Shown: positions 1-10,130, counted from the first letter of the stretch. The stretch is 25,273 bases of DNA from Chara braunii (GCA_003427395.1 BFEA01000144.1:2436515-2461787); one strand, 5' to 3'. The notes: generated by a model not told the origin, from the letters alone. Translations and numbers: made by a program.

Positions 1-531
1 CCAAACACAAGGGTCCGGTGTTCCGGACCCGCAAGACTCCCTTCACCAAACACCCTGCCGGGCCCTTCCGTTAGATGAGGGTGTCCGACGAATCCACCAC
101 GTTCGATAAGGACCCCCGCGTTCGATGAGGGGTCCGACGTTCTGCATCCGCTGGATCCCCGTCCTTCCTTGCACAGGTGGTCCGTCTTTTACACACTGTT
201 TCCTCATAAGGGCACAAGCCCTATGCTGCCCATAGTCCGGATTCGCCCGACTCCCTTTGACGTCGAGCGTGGGGGTTCCAGCGCCCGCTTGACCCCCCAC
301 GATCCGTCGGACCCCCTTGCTCGTTGGACGTGGTTCAGCGTTCTTGATCCGCCTGGGTTGGGGGGGGAGAGGGTCCGGGTCCTTCCTGCGCCCAGAGGTG
401 CTTCGGCATCCACCTCCACTTTCCAACGTAGAAGTAGCGTAGACGAGTGTGAGGCCGTCCTCCACAAAACATGTTGCAAGACGTACCGATGTCTTTCTAA
501 ACTGAGAGTAGAGGACGTGGTGAAGTGTTGA
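1..531. other. GC-rich stretch, no gene recognised
   Basis: Open frames run on both strands, but their proteins are Pro/Arg/Gly-rich and match no family I know. The reading frames look like a by-product of high GC. A short motif, GTCCGACG preceded by a TTAGATGAGG or TTCGATGAGG sequence, occurs at about 83-90 and 132-139, with a further TTCGATAAGG at about 102-111. This suggests decayed short tandem repeats. I see no promoter or RNA gene. Confidence 0.4.
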
Positions 532-1020
532 CGTGACTACCGCATTCTCAAAGGGAAGGATAGGCGGAAGTGGTGGATAGAGAAACTCCTGAACTTCATT
601 TCGTTAGCTGATTGTAAGTCGACAGTCAAACCGATAGTGCAGTTGCACCCTGTGTGCGTCACTGCTTGGTGTCTCATACTGGGCGTCGGCAGGAACACGT
701 TAAAAAAATACAGCGATGACCTCGACAACGGAACCGTCGACGCTCTTCACGGCCATGAAGGGCGTCCACGGACAACGACCACCTACGCCATTACATGGTC
801 GGCGTTCGAGGACATAATCTTAGACGAGTCTGATCTCATGCCAGATCAGACTGAGACAGGCCCGAACTTCGAGATCAAAAATCGCATTCGGCTTCCGTCG
901 GTGTATAGGCCACAAAGAAATCCGTCTTCCATAACATTCGTAGGTGACTCTCTAAGCTTGGTGTCTGCTGCTCGTCGTACCCGATCTTCTGCATTTTTCT
1001 CATTTTTTCGTTGTGTTTAG
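532..1020 (+). pseudogene. Decayed transposase-like protein, N-terminal part
   Basis: One frame stays open from after the TGA at 529-531 to the TAG at 1018-1020. The first in-frame ATG is at 637, but the similarity begins upstream of it, so this is a fragment without its true start. The conserved stretch has the pattern VC-x3-AWC-x-I-x-G-x-G-x3-LKKY, then a D-x-G-x5-HG-x2-GRP block, and then an acidic segment with an MP motif (residues about 6 to 70 counted from 637). I recall this order from the N-terminal region of a widespread plant/animal transposon-encoded protein family (AWC-I-HG-I, HGN-G, D-MP, then LP). The catalytic part expected downstream is not found. The last 25 residues look random. 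It is probably a relic of a DNA transposon; the family assignment is from memory. Confidence 0.5.
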
Positions 1021-1021
1021 A

Positions 1022-1661
1022 ATGTCTGCACCGTCGGAGTGGAAGCGTAATGAGAAATGGGGGACGCCGGTGATATGAGAGGACCTTCTATCATGGAAAA
1101 CATCGGTGTGGAGGCAGTCGACTGGTGTAAATTGCAGCCCTCGATTGAGCTGTGGTACGACGTGGAGTGCCTACAACTCTACAACCTCGCCAAGACGGTT
1201 GAGCCTGATGCAAACAATAAAAGGCAAGGTAGTGGCAAATGGACCAAAACGTTTTACGGGTTGGGGTTAGTTCGCATGCAAGGGGAGAATGGGCGTGACG
1301 GATCAGTGACATGCGTGGCATTTTGTTCAAATGGTGGTCTGACACGGTGCGCGATACGGATTGAACGATCGAAGGTGCCGTCAATGGAGCAAACCACCAC
1401 CATGCAAAGGGCGACGTTAAAGCATGTCAAACATGTATGCAACGAAATCAAAGACGCAATGTTGTGCTTCATCCACGAAAGGTCGAGGATCGCCATTCAC
1501 ATGGCGACGACTTTAATCACATGCCACAACGAAGACAGAAAAAAATCAAACTAAAAAAAACTAACACAATAAAAAAGTTCAATATTGTCGATCATATTCG
1601 ACGGCGCGAAAGTGGCAAACGAAACAACTTGCAGTCCGTCTTGCGTCGGTCTTCGCATTGA
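1022..1661 (+). pseudogene. Unknown degenerate protein, tandem copy A
   Basis: An ATG at 1022 opens a frame that soon stops (TGA at 1076). The rest is spread over the frame open at 1057-1554 and the frame open at 1437-1661. Read as a broken gene, it has an EKWGTP-like start, a YNL segment (codons from about 1180), an FYG-x-GLV segment, a KHV-x2-V-x-N-x-I-x-DAML segment, R-RIAIH, and finally FNI-x-DH-x3-R. The same order of motifs appears in copy B about 0.8 kb downstream. That shared order is the main reason to believe it was once coding. I do not recognise the family, and no catalytic motif, signal peptide or membrane segment is visible. At least one stop and one or two frameshifts disable it. 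Confidence 0.4.
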
Positions 1662-1819
1662 CTGTCATTCCGCAACCACACTAATCATTCTCTGATGACC
1701 CGCATATGCATGTGGGGAATGGCAACGACTCTCTGGACTTATGCAAGTGGTGCGTTCTATTCCATACTTCATCCCTAATTGTGATGTTTATGTTTTTTTT
1801 TTTTTTTGCCCCGTATAGT

Positions 1820-2485
1820 ATGGACTCAAAATAGATGCTCGGGCAGCGATGATAGCAGAAGCGGGGAACGTCGATAAAATAGGCGGAGATAACATCCGAG
1901 CGACTAAAAAGACACTGTAACGCGATTGAACTTATCACGTGGGATTTTGCCTATGACGAACCGTCACTGAACTTATATCCTCGCGGTGTAAGAAGAAAAG
2001 TTTACAATCTCATGAAGGTATGCGACCACAACAGTACTTACAAGAACGAAGGGATCACAACGTACAAACAAATGTTTTACGATTTCGGGTTTGTGTCTGT
2101 CATGGTGCCACAGAAATGCAGCACAATCGTTGCATGTGTTGTTGTAAGTTATCGTTAAGGGCTAACAGTATATGCAACACAGATGTGCAGACACAAGATA
2201 CCGCAAAGGGACGATGAAGATTTGATGATGCGAGCGTACAAGCAACACATCAAATAGTACTGTATCAACGCATGAGATGCAATTTTGAAATTTGTAGCTC
2301 GAAGAATATCTATCACAGTCGGGATATCGTCAGTTGTCATAAAAGAGCAAGATCCATCAGGGGTTCCTCGAAAATACAAGAAAACAAAACTAACTACCAA
2401 CTTCAACATCATGGACAATGTACCCCGCCGAGCAAACGGGCAACGCACCAGCCTCATTCACTTACGACGTTGTTGCATCTGTTGA
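1820..2485 (+). pseudogene. Unknown degenerate protein, tandem copy B
   Basis: An ATG at 1820 opens the frame of the main segment, but TAG/TGA codons follow within the first 40 codons. The frame is then open through a YNLMK segment (from about 2003) and an FYDFGFVSVMV segment to TAA near 2156. The C-terminal part lies in another frame: KQHIK, then DAILKFVARR-ISITV, then KYKKTK, FNIMDN-PRR-NGQR and a Cys pair before TGA at 2483. The matching segments sit 798 to about 830 bp after those of copy A, so the two are a tandem duplication that has diverged strongly. Both copies also carry a stop at nearly the same early position. A 15-base T run (1793-1807) lies just upstream. Function unknown. Confidence 0.4.
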
Positions 2486-2725
2486 CAGAAGATTGTTAAT
2501 AACTCGTTTGCTTACAAGGTAGTAGAATTTTCGCGCGTGAGAGAGTTTTTCGTGCATTGAAGTTGGAGTAGACGTTTTTATTTTTTTCATTGACCGATTT
2601 AGTTTTTTTTCCTTTTCGACAAGGAGGATTTCCTTCAGGTAGCTACATATTCACTATCATTTTTCAACAAACGATTTCGTTTTTTTTTTTTAGTATAGAC
2701 CATGTATATAAAAATATATATATTT

Positions 2726-2812
2726 GGGGGGGGGGGGGGGGGGGGAAAAAAAAGGGGGGAAAATTTTTTTTGGGGGGGGGGGGGGGGGGGGGGGGGGGGA
2801 AAAAAAAGGGGG
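2726..2812. repeat. G/A/T homopolymer block, doubled
   Basis: The order is G20 A8 G6 A4 T8 G28 A8 G5. The G-run followed by A8 and a short G-run occurs twice, so a unit of roughly 45 bp looks duplicated. The poly-Gly and poly-Pro frames across it are not genes. Runs of this kind could form G-quadruplexes, but they are also typical of sequencing or assembly error. Confidence 0.8.
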
Positions 2813-3298
2813 CTCAATATGTTTTTGAGGGAGGGCAGAAGGGTAGGGGGGCAAAAGGGAGGGTATTTGCAGGGACAACACAACACTTCGATAAATATTA
2901 AATACATGTAAACAAACATAAGAATAGCAAACCAACCAATGCAATCATGAAACAACCCATATATGTACTGCTAATCATAGGTGTTTATTGGTATGATACT
3001 CAATATGTTTCTCTAATCTTCATGTATTGGCCGGAGAAAACCAGAAAATTTCATGATTTTATACTGTGAAAGGTAATAAATGTTAATCAATATGCTTGAA
3101 AAGTAACAAAACTGGAAAAAAAAAACCCTATAGCTTCACATAACGGCAATGAAATTGTAACACCCCCTAAATTTTATAAGAAAGCGATGTAAAATTTGCG
3201 GTAAACAAGACCACAAAATACAAACAAAAGTGGGGTACCTTCCAAAAATTGACTTAACAAAACATAAAAAGTCACCAAAATCACAATGAAAATGACAA
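2813..3298. other. AT-rich stretch, nothing recognised
   Basis: AT-rich sequence with short A and T runs and stops in all frames. I see no gene, RNA or clear repeat. Confidence 0.5.
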
Positions 3299-3350
3299 TT
3301 CCAATTTCGTTCAAAAAATATAAAATGTCCGTTTTGACGAAATCGCTGTT
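3299..3350 (+). repeat. Solo terminal arm of the fold-back MITE
   Basis: This segment matches the right-hand end of the MITE at 17874-18194. Both have a CAATTTCGT motif, an A-rich spacer, then AATGTCCGTTTTGACG and AAATCGCTGTT. The match stops at GCTGTT, where the MITE also ends. No opposite arm (AACAGC with TTTCGTC) is visible upstream, so this is a truncated copy or the surviving end of a larger related element. What follows it, ATGG, is not a recognisable target-site duplication. Confidence 0.6.
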
Positions 3351-5531
3351 ATGGTACGTGTGATGTGCGAGTCGAAAAGTCCTGACGAACTGACTGTAGT
3401 CTTGCCGGCTGTGCGCTGGATCGCCCGACGGACTGTTGGATCCTGGCAAGACCGTGCAAAAACTGAGTCGTCGGGGTGACAATTGCTATGGTGGGAGTAG
3501 CACGTGACGACAGGGATCGCCAGTACCTGAGTGAGGATCGTAATCGGAAGTTGAGTGAACGTATGGTCCGGGGCCACAGCGCAATTTATGCGCGGATGCG
3601 CCTTTTTTTGCTTCAAATCTAGTTTTCGAGTGTGAGTTTCGTTCATGCGGCATTTAAGCCGGAATTTCTCGTCAAGGTCATCGGACTTTTTTTTCACCTT
3701 CTGCCTTCTTCTCTCTTCTGATCTATGTCTCTCCTTCCTCGCACCTCCTTTCTATTATATTTCTGTTATAATGGATGAACTATGATGATTTCTCTCCTCT
3801 CACTTTAATACGTGCATGCAGTGGATTGCGCCTGAGGACTTGCGTGAGCATGACATAGATGTTGATTGATGGATCTAATGAAATGCAGGATTGGATTGAC
3901 CAAATGAATGATGCATGATTAGGAAAGATTTTGTGCTTCGTCGTTTTGCCATGTGGACCGATTGCCCGAATCCGACTGGGCGCCGACTTCTTGTGCCTCC
4001 GCCACGCCCCTTCCCGTACAATGAGGAAAGGACACGTATATGCGAGTGGGACGTATGAGAAGTCGTCGCCAAGATCGGCGGGCATTATTACTTTCCACCT
4101 GAGACCCGGTGCTCCGGATTCGTTGGTGCGGGATTCGTAATTATCGATACGCATTTTCCGCCTTATTCGATGTTGTTGCTGTTTAATGAGTTTATCGTAA
4201 TCCCGTGGGGCGTAGTGGCACCTCATTGGCCTAACACTCTGTGTAGCGACTGTCGTCGCACTGAGCGTTACCGAGCCAAAGGCTTTCATTACCACACACG
4301 TGGCAAGGACGAACACAAGGAGAGAGTCACTCGATTGAGGCCCTCCACGTCAGATTCAGAGTTGTGTAGTGAACGCCGACGGGACCTCATTCGAAAACTG
4401 AATACTACGTGTGTACCCTCCCCCTTTCATTCGAAGCGTAGGGCAACGGCTCGCTGGGAAGTACAACGATACTTTTTGGATTGAATTCCCCATTGTCGTG
4501 AGCCCCGAGCGTTCCTTTTCCCTTAGATCACGTGCGACGGACCGCTTCTTACTAAAGTCGGACCAACACGAGGGATTTCATTTTCGTTTGTGTCCCCACA
4601 GTCAATTTTCCTAAAAATCCTTGGCACACCCCATTTTGGTTGTTCTTCTCGGGTCTTTCCGCGAATCAAAACACTCTGACCGGAAAGCAGCACAGGGCGT
4701 GAGGTTGAGCGTCACAATGATCTCAGTCCTCAGTAGAGACTTCTCTGAATGAAGATTAGCATGGCTCCTGCGCAAGGATGAAACGCATAAATCGAAAAAT
4801 GGTCCAAAACAAAACAAAAACCCTTGAGGTATTATCATCGGACTAACGACCCCAGGTAAATTCAATCTTGTGTCTAATCTAACATTGGGTGGCCTTTTCA
4901 GCCCAGGGTAGCCTTGTTGCCTTCAGGGAACCCCCAATGGGGGGCGCCGACCAGGGAACAGCAGGTAGCAGAGGGGCCGAGCATCATCTGAGTGGCACAG
5001 CGACTGGCCACTATGAAGACTTGTTTTTGTTTTCCCCTACCCTATTTTCTTTTCTTTAAAGAACTGTCTTTTTATTAGGGCCCAGTGCAGACTTGCGCAA
5101 TACTGGAATCTCGGAAGTCATACTTGAGTAAGTGTTCTACGAGGGTCTGAAGGTATAAGTTGAACCACCACTGCATCCACCTATGAACGGGCCCTTTTCA
5201 GAGGCCACACCCCTCCCCTTCTATTTATCTACGGCGCTGGGCCTCCGAACTTTTCGTAGCCGACGAGTTTTCTTTTCAACAAGCCTGGGCCCCTGTTCTT
5301 GCGGTTTAAGGATAAGAATGGGTAGCCTGTTAGAATAGTCTTTTGTCAGTTCTGGTTCTTGGGGTGATTAGTTAGCTTGTTGAGGAATAGGGTGCCCAAT
5401 TATTCATGTCTCCGTTTGAACTTTCATACTACTGTCATAGTACTCTCAATGTACTCTCCTACTACTCTCATACTACTGTCAAGCTATTTTGAGCCGAAGC
5501 CAATATTCAGATGCTTCCTAACATCGCATGA
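3351..5531. other. No gene recognised; flank of the main LINE
   Basis: Several frames are open on both strands (for example 3780-4316 minus and 4170-4484 plus), but none shows a known domain and they overlap each other antisense. Around 5420-5485 there is a small imperfect repeat in which CATACTACTGTCA occurs twice with TACTCTC motifs between. The rest is non-repetitive to the eye. Confidence 0.4.
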
Positions 5532-5580
5532 GGGATGCTGGGCCCGGTTTGTTCCCAGTTTGTGGTGCCGAAAAAAAAAA
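5532..5580 (+). repeat. Hairpin repeat, degenerate copy with A-run
   Basis: GGGATGCTGGGCCCGG followed by TTCCCAG matches the head of the A-tailed hairpin repeat found repeatedly after 9497. The stem here is CTGGG/CCCAG. A ten-base A run closes it at 5571-5580. The CCACCAAT core is missing, so this copy is shortened. It abuts the truncated 5' end of the main LINE. Confidence 0.5.
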
Positions 5581-6321
5581 GTAGGAAGGATGCATTCAAG
5601 GGTCCACTCCTTCCGAAACTACATAGCCCAAAACTGGCAGTATTGGAAGGAGAGGAAGCCGGAGCTGAACTCTCAAATTACCTGGTTTAACAGTGACATC
5701 TTCTTCATTACCAGAAAATGCAAGGAATTTTTCAAATATGTAGCTACACAACGCTTTCAACAAAAATTCGAAATTATGCAGCAACTTTGCGATCTAGAAC
5801 AAAAAGAAAATTCGGATGGGCAAGAACAACGAGACCCTACACTTCAATACCAAATCAAGAACCTCCAAACACAGCTGTCACAACACGCGCAATACAGATC
5901 GCAAGGAACCAAAATACGAGGCAGACTGACAAAACACAAGACTGAAGGAATGATGGATTCCCGCTTTTTCAATCTAGCCAAAGCACAGATATAACGCGCT
6001 ACGATCGAAGCCTTATATGATTCAGATGAACCAGAGGGGACGCCAACGTTGACAACAGCCCGTTACATGAAGATCACACGGGATTTCTTCAAAGATCTAT
6101 TCTCATCCCACATTGACATTGTGGACAAGGAAACACGCCACAAAATGATCGACGAGTTCCTACAACCTATGGAAAAAAGACTCTCCCAGGAACAACGAGA
6201 TCAATTAGAGGCCACCCTCTCCAAATAGGAAATATGGACTGCACTCTTATAGATGAAGGAAGAAAAAACGCCCGGAATGGACGGTCTCCCTAAAGAGTTT
6301 TGAGAAACCTCGTGGGATTAT

Positions 6322-7074
6322 ATGAGTGCAGATCTGATGGAATACTACAACGAAGTTTGGAAAGAGGCGAAAATGGGGGAGCTGGTAGGGCAAGGGGCGC
6401 TATCCTTACTATATAAAAAAGATGACAAATTAGACATTAGAAATTACCGCCCGATTACGTTACTCACCGTTGTCTATAGAATGTTAGCTAAGGCTTTAGC
6501 CAAGAGGATGATCCCGGTACTGGAGGACATCATTCACCCCTCCCAGACTGGATTCATGCAGGACAGAAACATACAGGAGAGCGTTCTGCTGGTACATGAA
6601 GTACTACAGTTGACCAGGCATTCACAACAAAATGTCGCAATCATCTTCATAGACTTTGAAAAGGCCTATGACCACGTAGACAAACTTTTTCTCGAAAAAT
6701 GTCTGGAGAAGATGAATTTCGGACCGCACTTCAGAAGGTGGGTCAAAATCCTTCACCAGAACGCAACTACATGCATACAGATCAATGGGACATTGACACC
6801 CCCCATTCAATTAAAACGATCGGTGCGTCAAGGAGATCATATTGCCCCCTTCTTGTTTCTGATTATTATGGAAGCCCTAGTGGCGAACCTGTGGGCAAAC
6901 AAGGATATATCTAGAATTCGGGTCTCCCACATCCCCGAGGAAGTTGTCCCGGTATGCTCCCTTTTTGCTGACGACTTAACGATAATGGTTGATGCAACTA
7001 GGCAAAATATGGAGGAAATTCACCACATGATGGACATATTTGCACAGATCTCTAAAGACAAATTGGGGGAGTAA
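6322..7074 (+). pseudogene. Reverse transcriptase domain of LINE copy 1
   Basis: This is the longest open part (250 codons from an internal ATG; the protein really extends upstream). NYRPITLL is at residues 41-48 and SQTGFMQDRNI at about 74-84. Motif A, DFEKAYDHV, is at 111-119 with catalytic Asp111. VRQGDHIAPFLFL is at 168-180, where most LINEs have a Cys-Pro or Asp-Pro pair after the Gly. Motif C, FADD, is at 216-219 with the two catalytic aspartates. All three catalytic acidic residues remain, although the gene is broken on both sides. The enzyme family copies its own RNA onto nicked DNA by target-primed reverse transcription. Confidence 0.92.
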
Positions 7075-8093
7075 AACACAAGGCTGGTGGATCCATTACC
7101 AAGGCGGCCGCTCTCCAGAGACACCAAGAATCAGGTGGCTACCGCTGGAAGCACCCTTACGCATTCTAGGGATAACCATGACCGCACAAGGCAAACCGAT
7201 GACAAATGATGCCTGGATCAGCTCCCCGATCTTGAACAAATTGTCTGGATGGAGAAACAAATACACATCGATTTTTGGGCGGGCCCTGATTCTGAATAAC
7301 GTGGTGTTTGCGTCCCTCTGGTATAAATCGCTTTTCTGGCCTTTAAGGCTTTAAGCAAAAGGGCGCTAAAAAAACTGAAATCTAAGACAACTGCCTTCCT
7401 TTGGCGAGGAGACAGCGAATGCACCCACGTGATCAGTTGAGTAGCATGGGACTCAGTCATACAACCGAAGGCAAGCGGGGGACTAGGGATCATCGACCCA
7501 ACCATCCAGTGTCAAGCACTGCGACTCCAGTGAATAAAAAAACTAATTTTCTCGCCCTGAAGCCCTTGGACTGCACTAGCTCTAGAACATTTGTCCCGCC
7601 TAGCACCGGAAAACCCTCCAGGAACCCACCCATTGCGATGGATAGATGACAGATTCTGGGCAATCCCGCGGGGGCTACTGAAGAGGTCGCTGGACCACCA
7701 GCACGGAGGAGAGCAGACGGTGCGACAGGAGGACGAGTTCTGGTCAGAACTTCTCAAAACCTGGCGCAGACTCCCGCTTCCAGACAGACCCCCCCCGGAC
7801 CGTTGGGAGAAGGTCTTCCGTCAGCCCCTTTTTGGGAACAGATGGATTACAGATATGCAAGGGCGTGTAATGCTGAGTTCAGCCCCACCATGGGAAGGCT
7901 GGGTAAAACGGGGGATCCTGCGAGTGGGGGACTGGGTGGCTCGTCAATAAAAGAAGGGGACTGGGTGACTCACATTGGACTGGCAGGGAGAGTTGGTAGA
8001 TTATACACGACAGACTCACAAAAAACCTTAATAGAGTACTATATTGTAGAATAGAAGGGCACCCTCAAAGGAAGTGCGGCCCCTTTCCAATGG
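7062..8093 (+). pseudogene. Post-RT connector of LINE copy 1
   Basis: After a frameshift near 7062 the thumb region reads RILGITMT, then KLSGWRNKYTSIFGRALILN (7227-7286 or so). It continues in frame 1 with FLWRGD, a broken VAWD, and GGLGI before a Trp/Pro-rich part to 7950. The FLW...VAWD...KP-x3-GGLGI pattern is typical of the segment following RT in plant LINEs. Three TGA codons and two frame changes lie here. A small repeat of GGGGACTGGGTG at about 7926 and 7957 marks the later frame change. Confidence 0.8.
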
Positions 8094-9171
8094 GTGGACA
8101 AAACAGAACTCATCAGAACCAGAGTGCTGGATGAAGGAAAGAGGTGGTCAACCTTCCATTCAGACAAAGACATTCGGGACTTGCCTTTTGACCCAGAGGA
8201 GTGGCGTTGGAAACTTCCACAGATACAAACAGGGCATAGCCCGAAATGGTTTTATCTACATAAACTGACAGTTAAATCCACTTATAGGATGCTACGGCCC
8301 AAACGTTGCCTGAAGGATCAAATAAATGACCGTTGGGCCAGACATTTAAATGTGGATCTGAACCTTCTCAAACACATCCGCTGGTTCCAGGAAAGGAACT
8401 CCCGACAGGCTAAAATAAATTCCTTGCAATGGCAGATAATTCACCGCTGCCTACCTACGAATGACTGGCTGGTCGATCGGACATACTTGGAACAGAGGGG
8501 GGAACTGTTACCATGGTGCCAACGCTGCTCTTAACCTCTTCCCCTCACACAAGAGAGCTGAGACAATCGAGCACGTGTTCATGCAATGCCCGATTGCCCA
8601 GTTCATTTGGAGAAATTGGGAACGCATCTGGAGGAAGATGGGCGCCTCAGCCCCCTGGCCTTGGTCATGGCAAATGATACTGGCAGGCCACTGGCGACCA
8701 GTAGAAGACACCTCCAACTTCGAAGATAATATGTTCAGATTAGGGAAGCGGGCAGTGTTATGGGCCTTATGGTGGCAACGGTGTCTTCTTACTCTGGATA
8801 AAGTCCAAATTGATGCAGCGGAGATCATGGAACAAATAAAACAACAGATCCAAATGGAAATAACACAAAAGTGGCAAACTCTGAAATCACAATTGAACCT
8901 ATTCCGGCAGAGAAAAGACATTAAGAAGGCAATCACTTCCTTCTGCCAGGAGTGTTTAGGAGGGGAAAAGGAAGGATGGATAGCAGAAGTAAAATGGAGC
9001 GGGTATGACGACACTTTAAATGACTATCAAAACTTAGAAAGGATGAGGGACTATAAACTTTTGTTTAAAGACTGGTTGAATATTGATCCCTCTTTCCTCC
9101 TATGCCCCCCTACGAACTTTCCTGATCCCTTCCCGCCCCAGCCCCTCTCCCTTACTGAGTATTTCACATAA
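8094..9171 (+). pseudogene. Zinc-binding C-terminus of LINE copy 1
   Basis: The frame 3 part contains WRW, SPKWFYLHKLTVKSTYRM and a WQIIHRCLP segment, ending in C-Q-R-C (8518-8529) before TAA at 8532. A frame change then restores ETIEHVFMQCP (to about 8592), giving the C-x2-C, H-x4-C arrangement of the reverse-transcriptase zinc-binding domain (zf-RVT). About 190 further residues follow, including GKRAVLWALWWQRC, a glutamine-rich helix, and LFKDWLNIDP near the end. The tail is conserved in LINE copy 3 (14150-14600), so it is a true family feature. Confidence 0.85.
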
Positions 9172-9496
9172 AAGGAAACAGGTGGTAGTCTGGTGCCCCC
9201 TGGACACAACCACACTGGTGATACTGGGCAACAACAGCCTTCTGGGCGGCAAGAGGCCAAGTGGATTTCATTTTTGGACACCGAAAGCGATAAAAGTTAG
9301 CCACTGCTCAGGGCGAAGGAGGGACTAGTGTATAAGTGATGTATCTGGCGCCAGGTTAAGACGAAGAAGTTCTCCCTTCCCCCCAACATCCTGCTCGGTC
9401 AATCCCCTGGACCCCAGGGTACTCAATGCCGGCAGGAACTCCTCAGGAACCCCTCACATCCATGTTCCAGACAAATTCAAATTTCAGTCAGTGTAA
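9172..9496 (+). other. 3' untranslated region of LINE copy 1
   Basis: Non-coding sequence after the LINE stop. It carries ATCTGGCGCC at 9343-9352, which also ends each tail unit of LINE copy 3 (14702-14711 and 14910-14919). At 9391-9436 it holds a copy of a second short repeat (CTGCTCGGTCAATCCCCTG ... CCGGCAGG) that recurs at 10414 and 10523. The exact 3' end and any target-site duplication are not clear. The next element is a hairpin repeat. Confidence 0.6.
9391..9436 (+). repeat. Short repeat 2, copy in the LINE flank
   Basis: CTGCTCGGTCAATCCCCTG, then a CAGGG and CTCAATGCCGGCAGG. It matches the two copies at 10414-10459 and 10523-10569 with a few changes. CCCCTG and CAGGG can pair as a small stem. 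Confidence 0.6.
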
Positions 9497-9638
9497 GGGA
9501 CGTTGGACCCGTTTTCCAGCAGGTGCGGCTCCCCACCAATAGATGGAGCTCCCCCCAGGTGCTAGCGGTTTCTTCTCTTATCAGCACCACTAGCACTGAT
9601 GGAGGCATTTTTGAAAAAAAAAAAAAGAAAAAAAAAAA
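9497..9638 (+). repeat. A-tailed hairpin repeat, copy 1
   Basis: GGGACGTTGGACCCG, TTCCAGCAGG and CCCCACCAATAGATGGAGC occur in the family order (9497-9555), with a variable 3' part. An A-rich run at 9614-9638 ends it. The first stem here uses a G-T pair (GTTGGA with TCCAGC). Confidence 0.75.
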
Positions 9639-9718
9639 GGGACTGCTGGACCCGGTTTCCAGCAGGTGATGCACACCACCAATAGATGGAGCTGTTTTCT
9701 TTTTTTTTTTTTTTTTTT
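9639..9718 (+). repeat. A-tailed hairpin repeat, copy 2
   Basis: GCTGGACCCGGTTTCCAGC hairpin, then CACCACCAATAGATGGAGC (9639-9692). It directly follows the A-run of copy 1. A T-run at 9699-9718 follows. The second stem is broken here (GCACA instead of GCTCC). Confidence 0.75.
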
Positions 9719-9876
9719 GGAAGTTGTGGGGGGTATGGCTCGACCTGAGGGGGTTGAAGGTTGAGGCAGGACGCCCATGCTTATTATTTCATTGATATAT
9801 AGCCTTGGGTAATGGGCCCGATCAAAAGAAAGAAAGAAAGGGGGAAAAAAACTATGCTTCGATCTATGACATGGTT

Positions 9877-9955
9877 GGGATGCTGGACCCGGTTTCCAGC
9901 AGGCTGGACCCATTTTCCAGCAGGTGTCGCTCCCCACCAATAGATTGGAGCACCC
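9877..9955 (+). repeat. A-tailed hairpin repeat, copy 3, head doubled
   Basis: The head hairpin is present twice: GCTGGACCCGGTTTCCAGC is followed at once by GCTGGACCCATTTTCCAGC, then CTCCCCACCAATAGATTGGAGC. The 21 bp duplication may come from template jumping or slippage at the hairpin. The stretch 9720-9876 before it holds nothing else recognisable. Confidence 0.75.
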
Positions 9956-10043
9956 GGGCAGATTACTAGGAGGGGACGCTCATATCAACCCCCCTAGTAG
10001 CTTTCACATGTGTGTATGTATCTACCGTTTTTGCCTATTGTAT

Positions 10044-10130
10044 GGGACGCTGGACCCGGTTTCCAGCAGGTGATGCTCCCCACCAATTGATGGAGCTTCC
10101 GATAATGGAGTCGTTAAAAAAAAAGAAAAA
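10044..10130 (+). repeat. A-tailed hairpin repeat, copy 4
   Basis: GGGACGCTGGACCCGG, TTCCAGCAGG and CTCCCCACCAATTGATGGAGC at 10044-10096, followed by a short variable piece and an A-rich tail at 10116-10130. Confidence 0.78.

Larger units (their letters stand above)
5590..9171 (+). pseudogene. LINE (non-LTR retrotransposon) ORF2, decayed copy 1
   Basis: A nearly continuous reverse-transcriptase polyprotein survives in shifting frames: frame 1 from 5590 to 7074, frame 2 to about 7347, frame 1 at 7348-7950, frame 3 to 8534, and frame 1 to 9171. Stops interrupt it at 5992, 6226, 6250, 6301, 7438, 7531, 7558 and 8052. The stops at 7438 and 7531 replace tryptophans expected from context (TGG to TGA). 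The endonuclease domain that should begin such a protein is absent, so the copy is 5'-truncated, as is usual for LINE insertions. Order: pre-RT region, palm/fingers RT, connector, zinc-binding CCHC region, basic C-terminal tail. It cannot be active. The type is that of plant L1-like LINEs, judged from motifs. Confidence 0.9.

Noticed and set aside
2590-2955. Poly-Gly and poly-Pro ORFs
   Set aside because: They only read through the G homopolymer block.
3780-4316. 178-codon minus-strand ORF
   Set aside because: No recognisable motif, opposed by open plus-strand frames of similar length, and no gene signals. Not enough to call a gene.
8508-9014. 168-codon minus-strand ORF inside the LINE
   Set aside because: Exact antisense of the LINE C-terminal coding region, which has clear family motifs on the plus strand.
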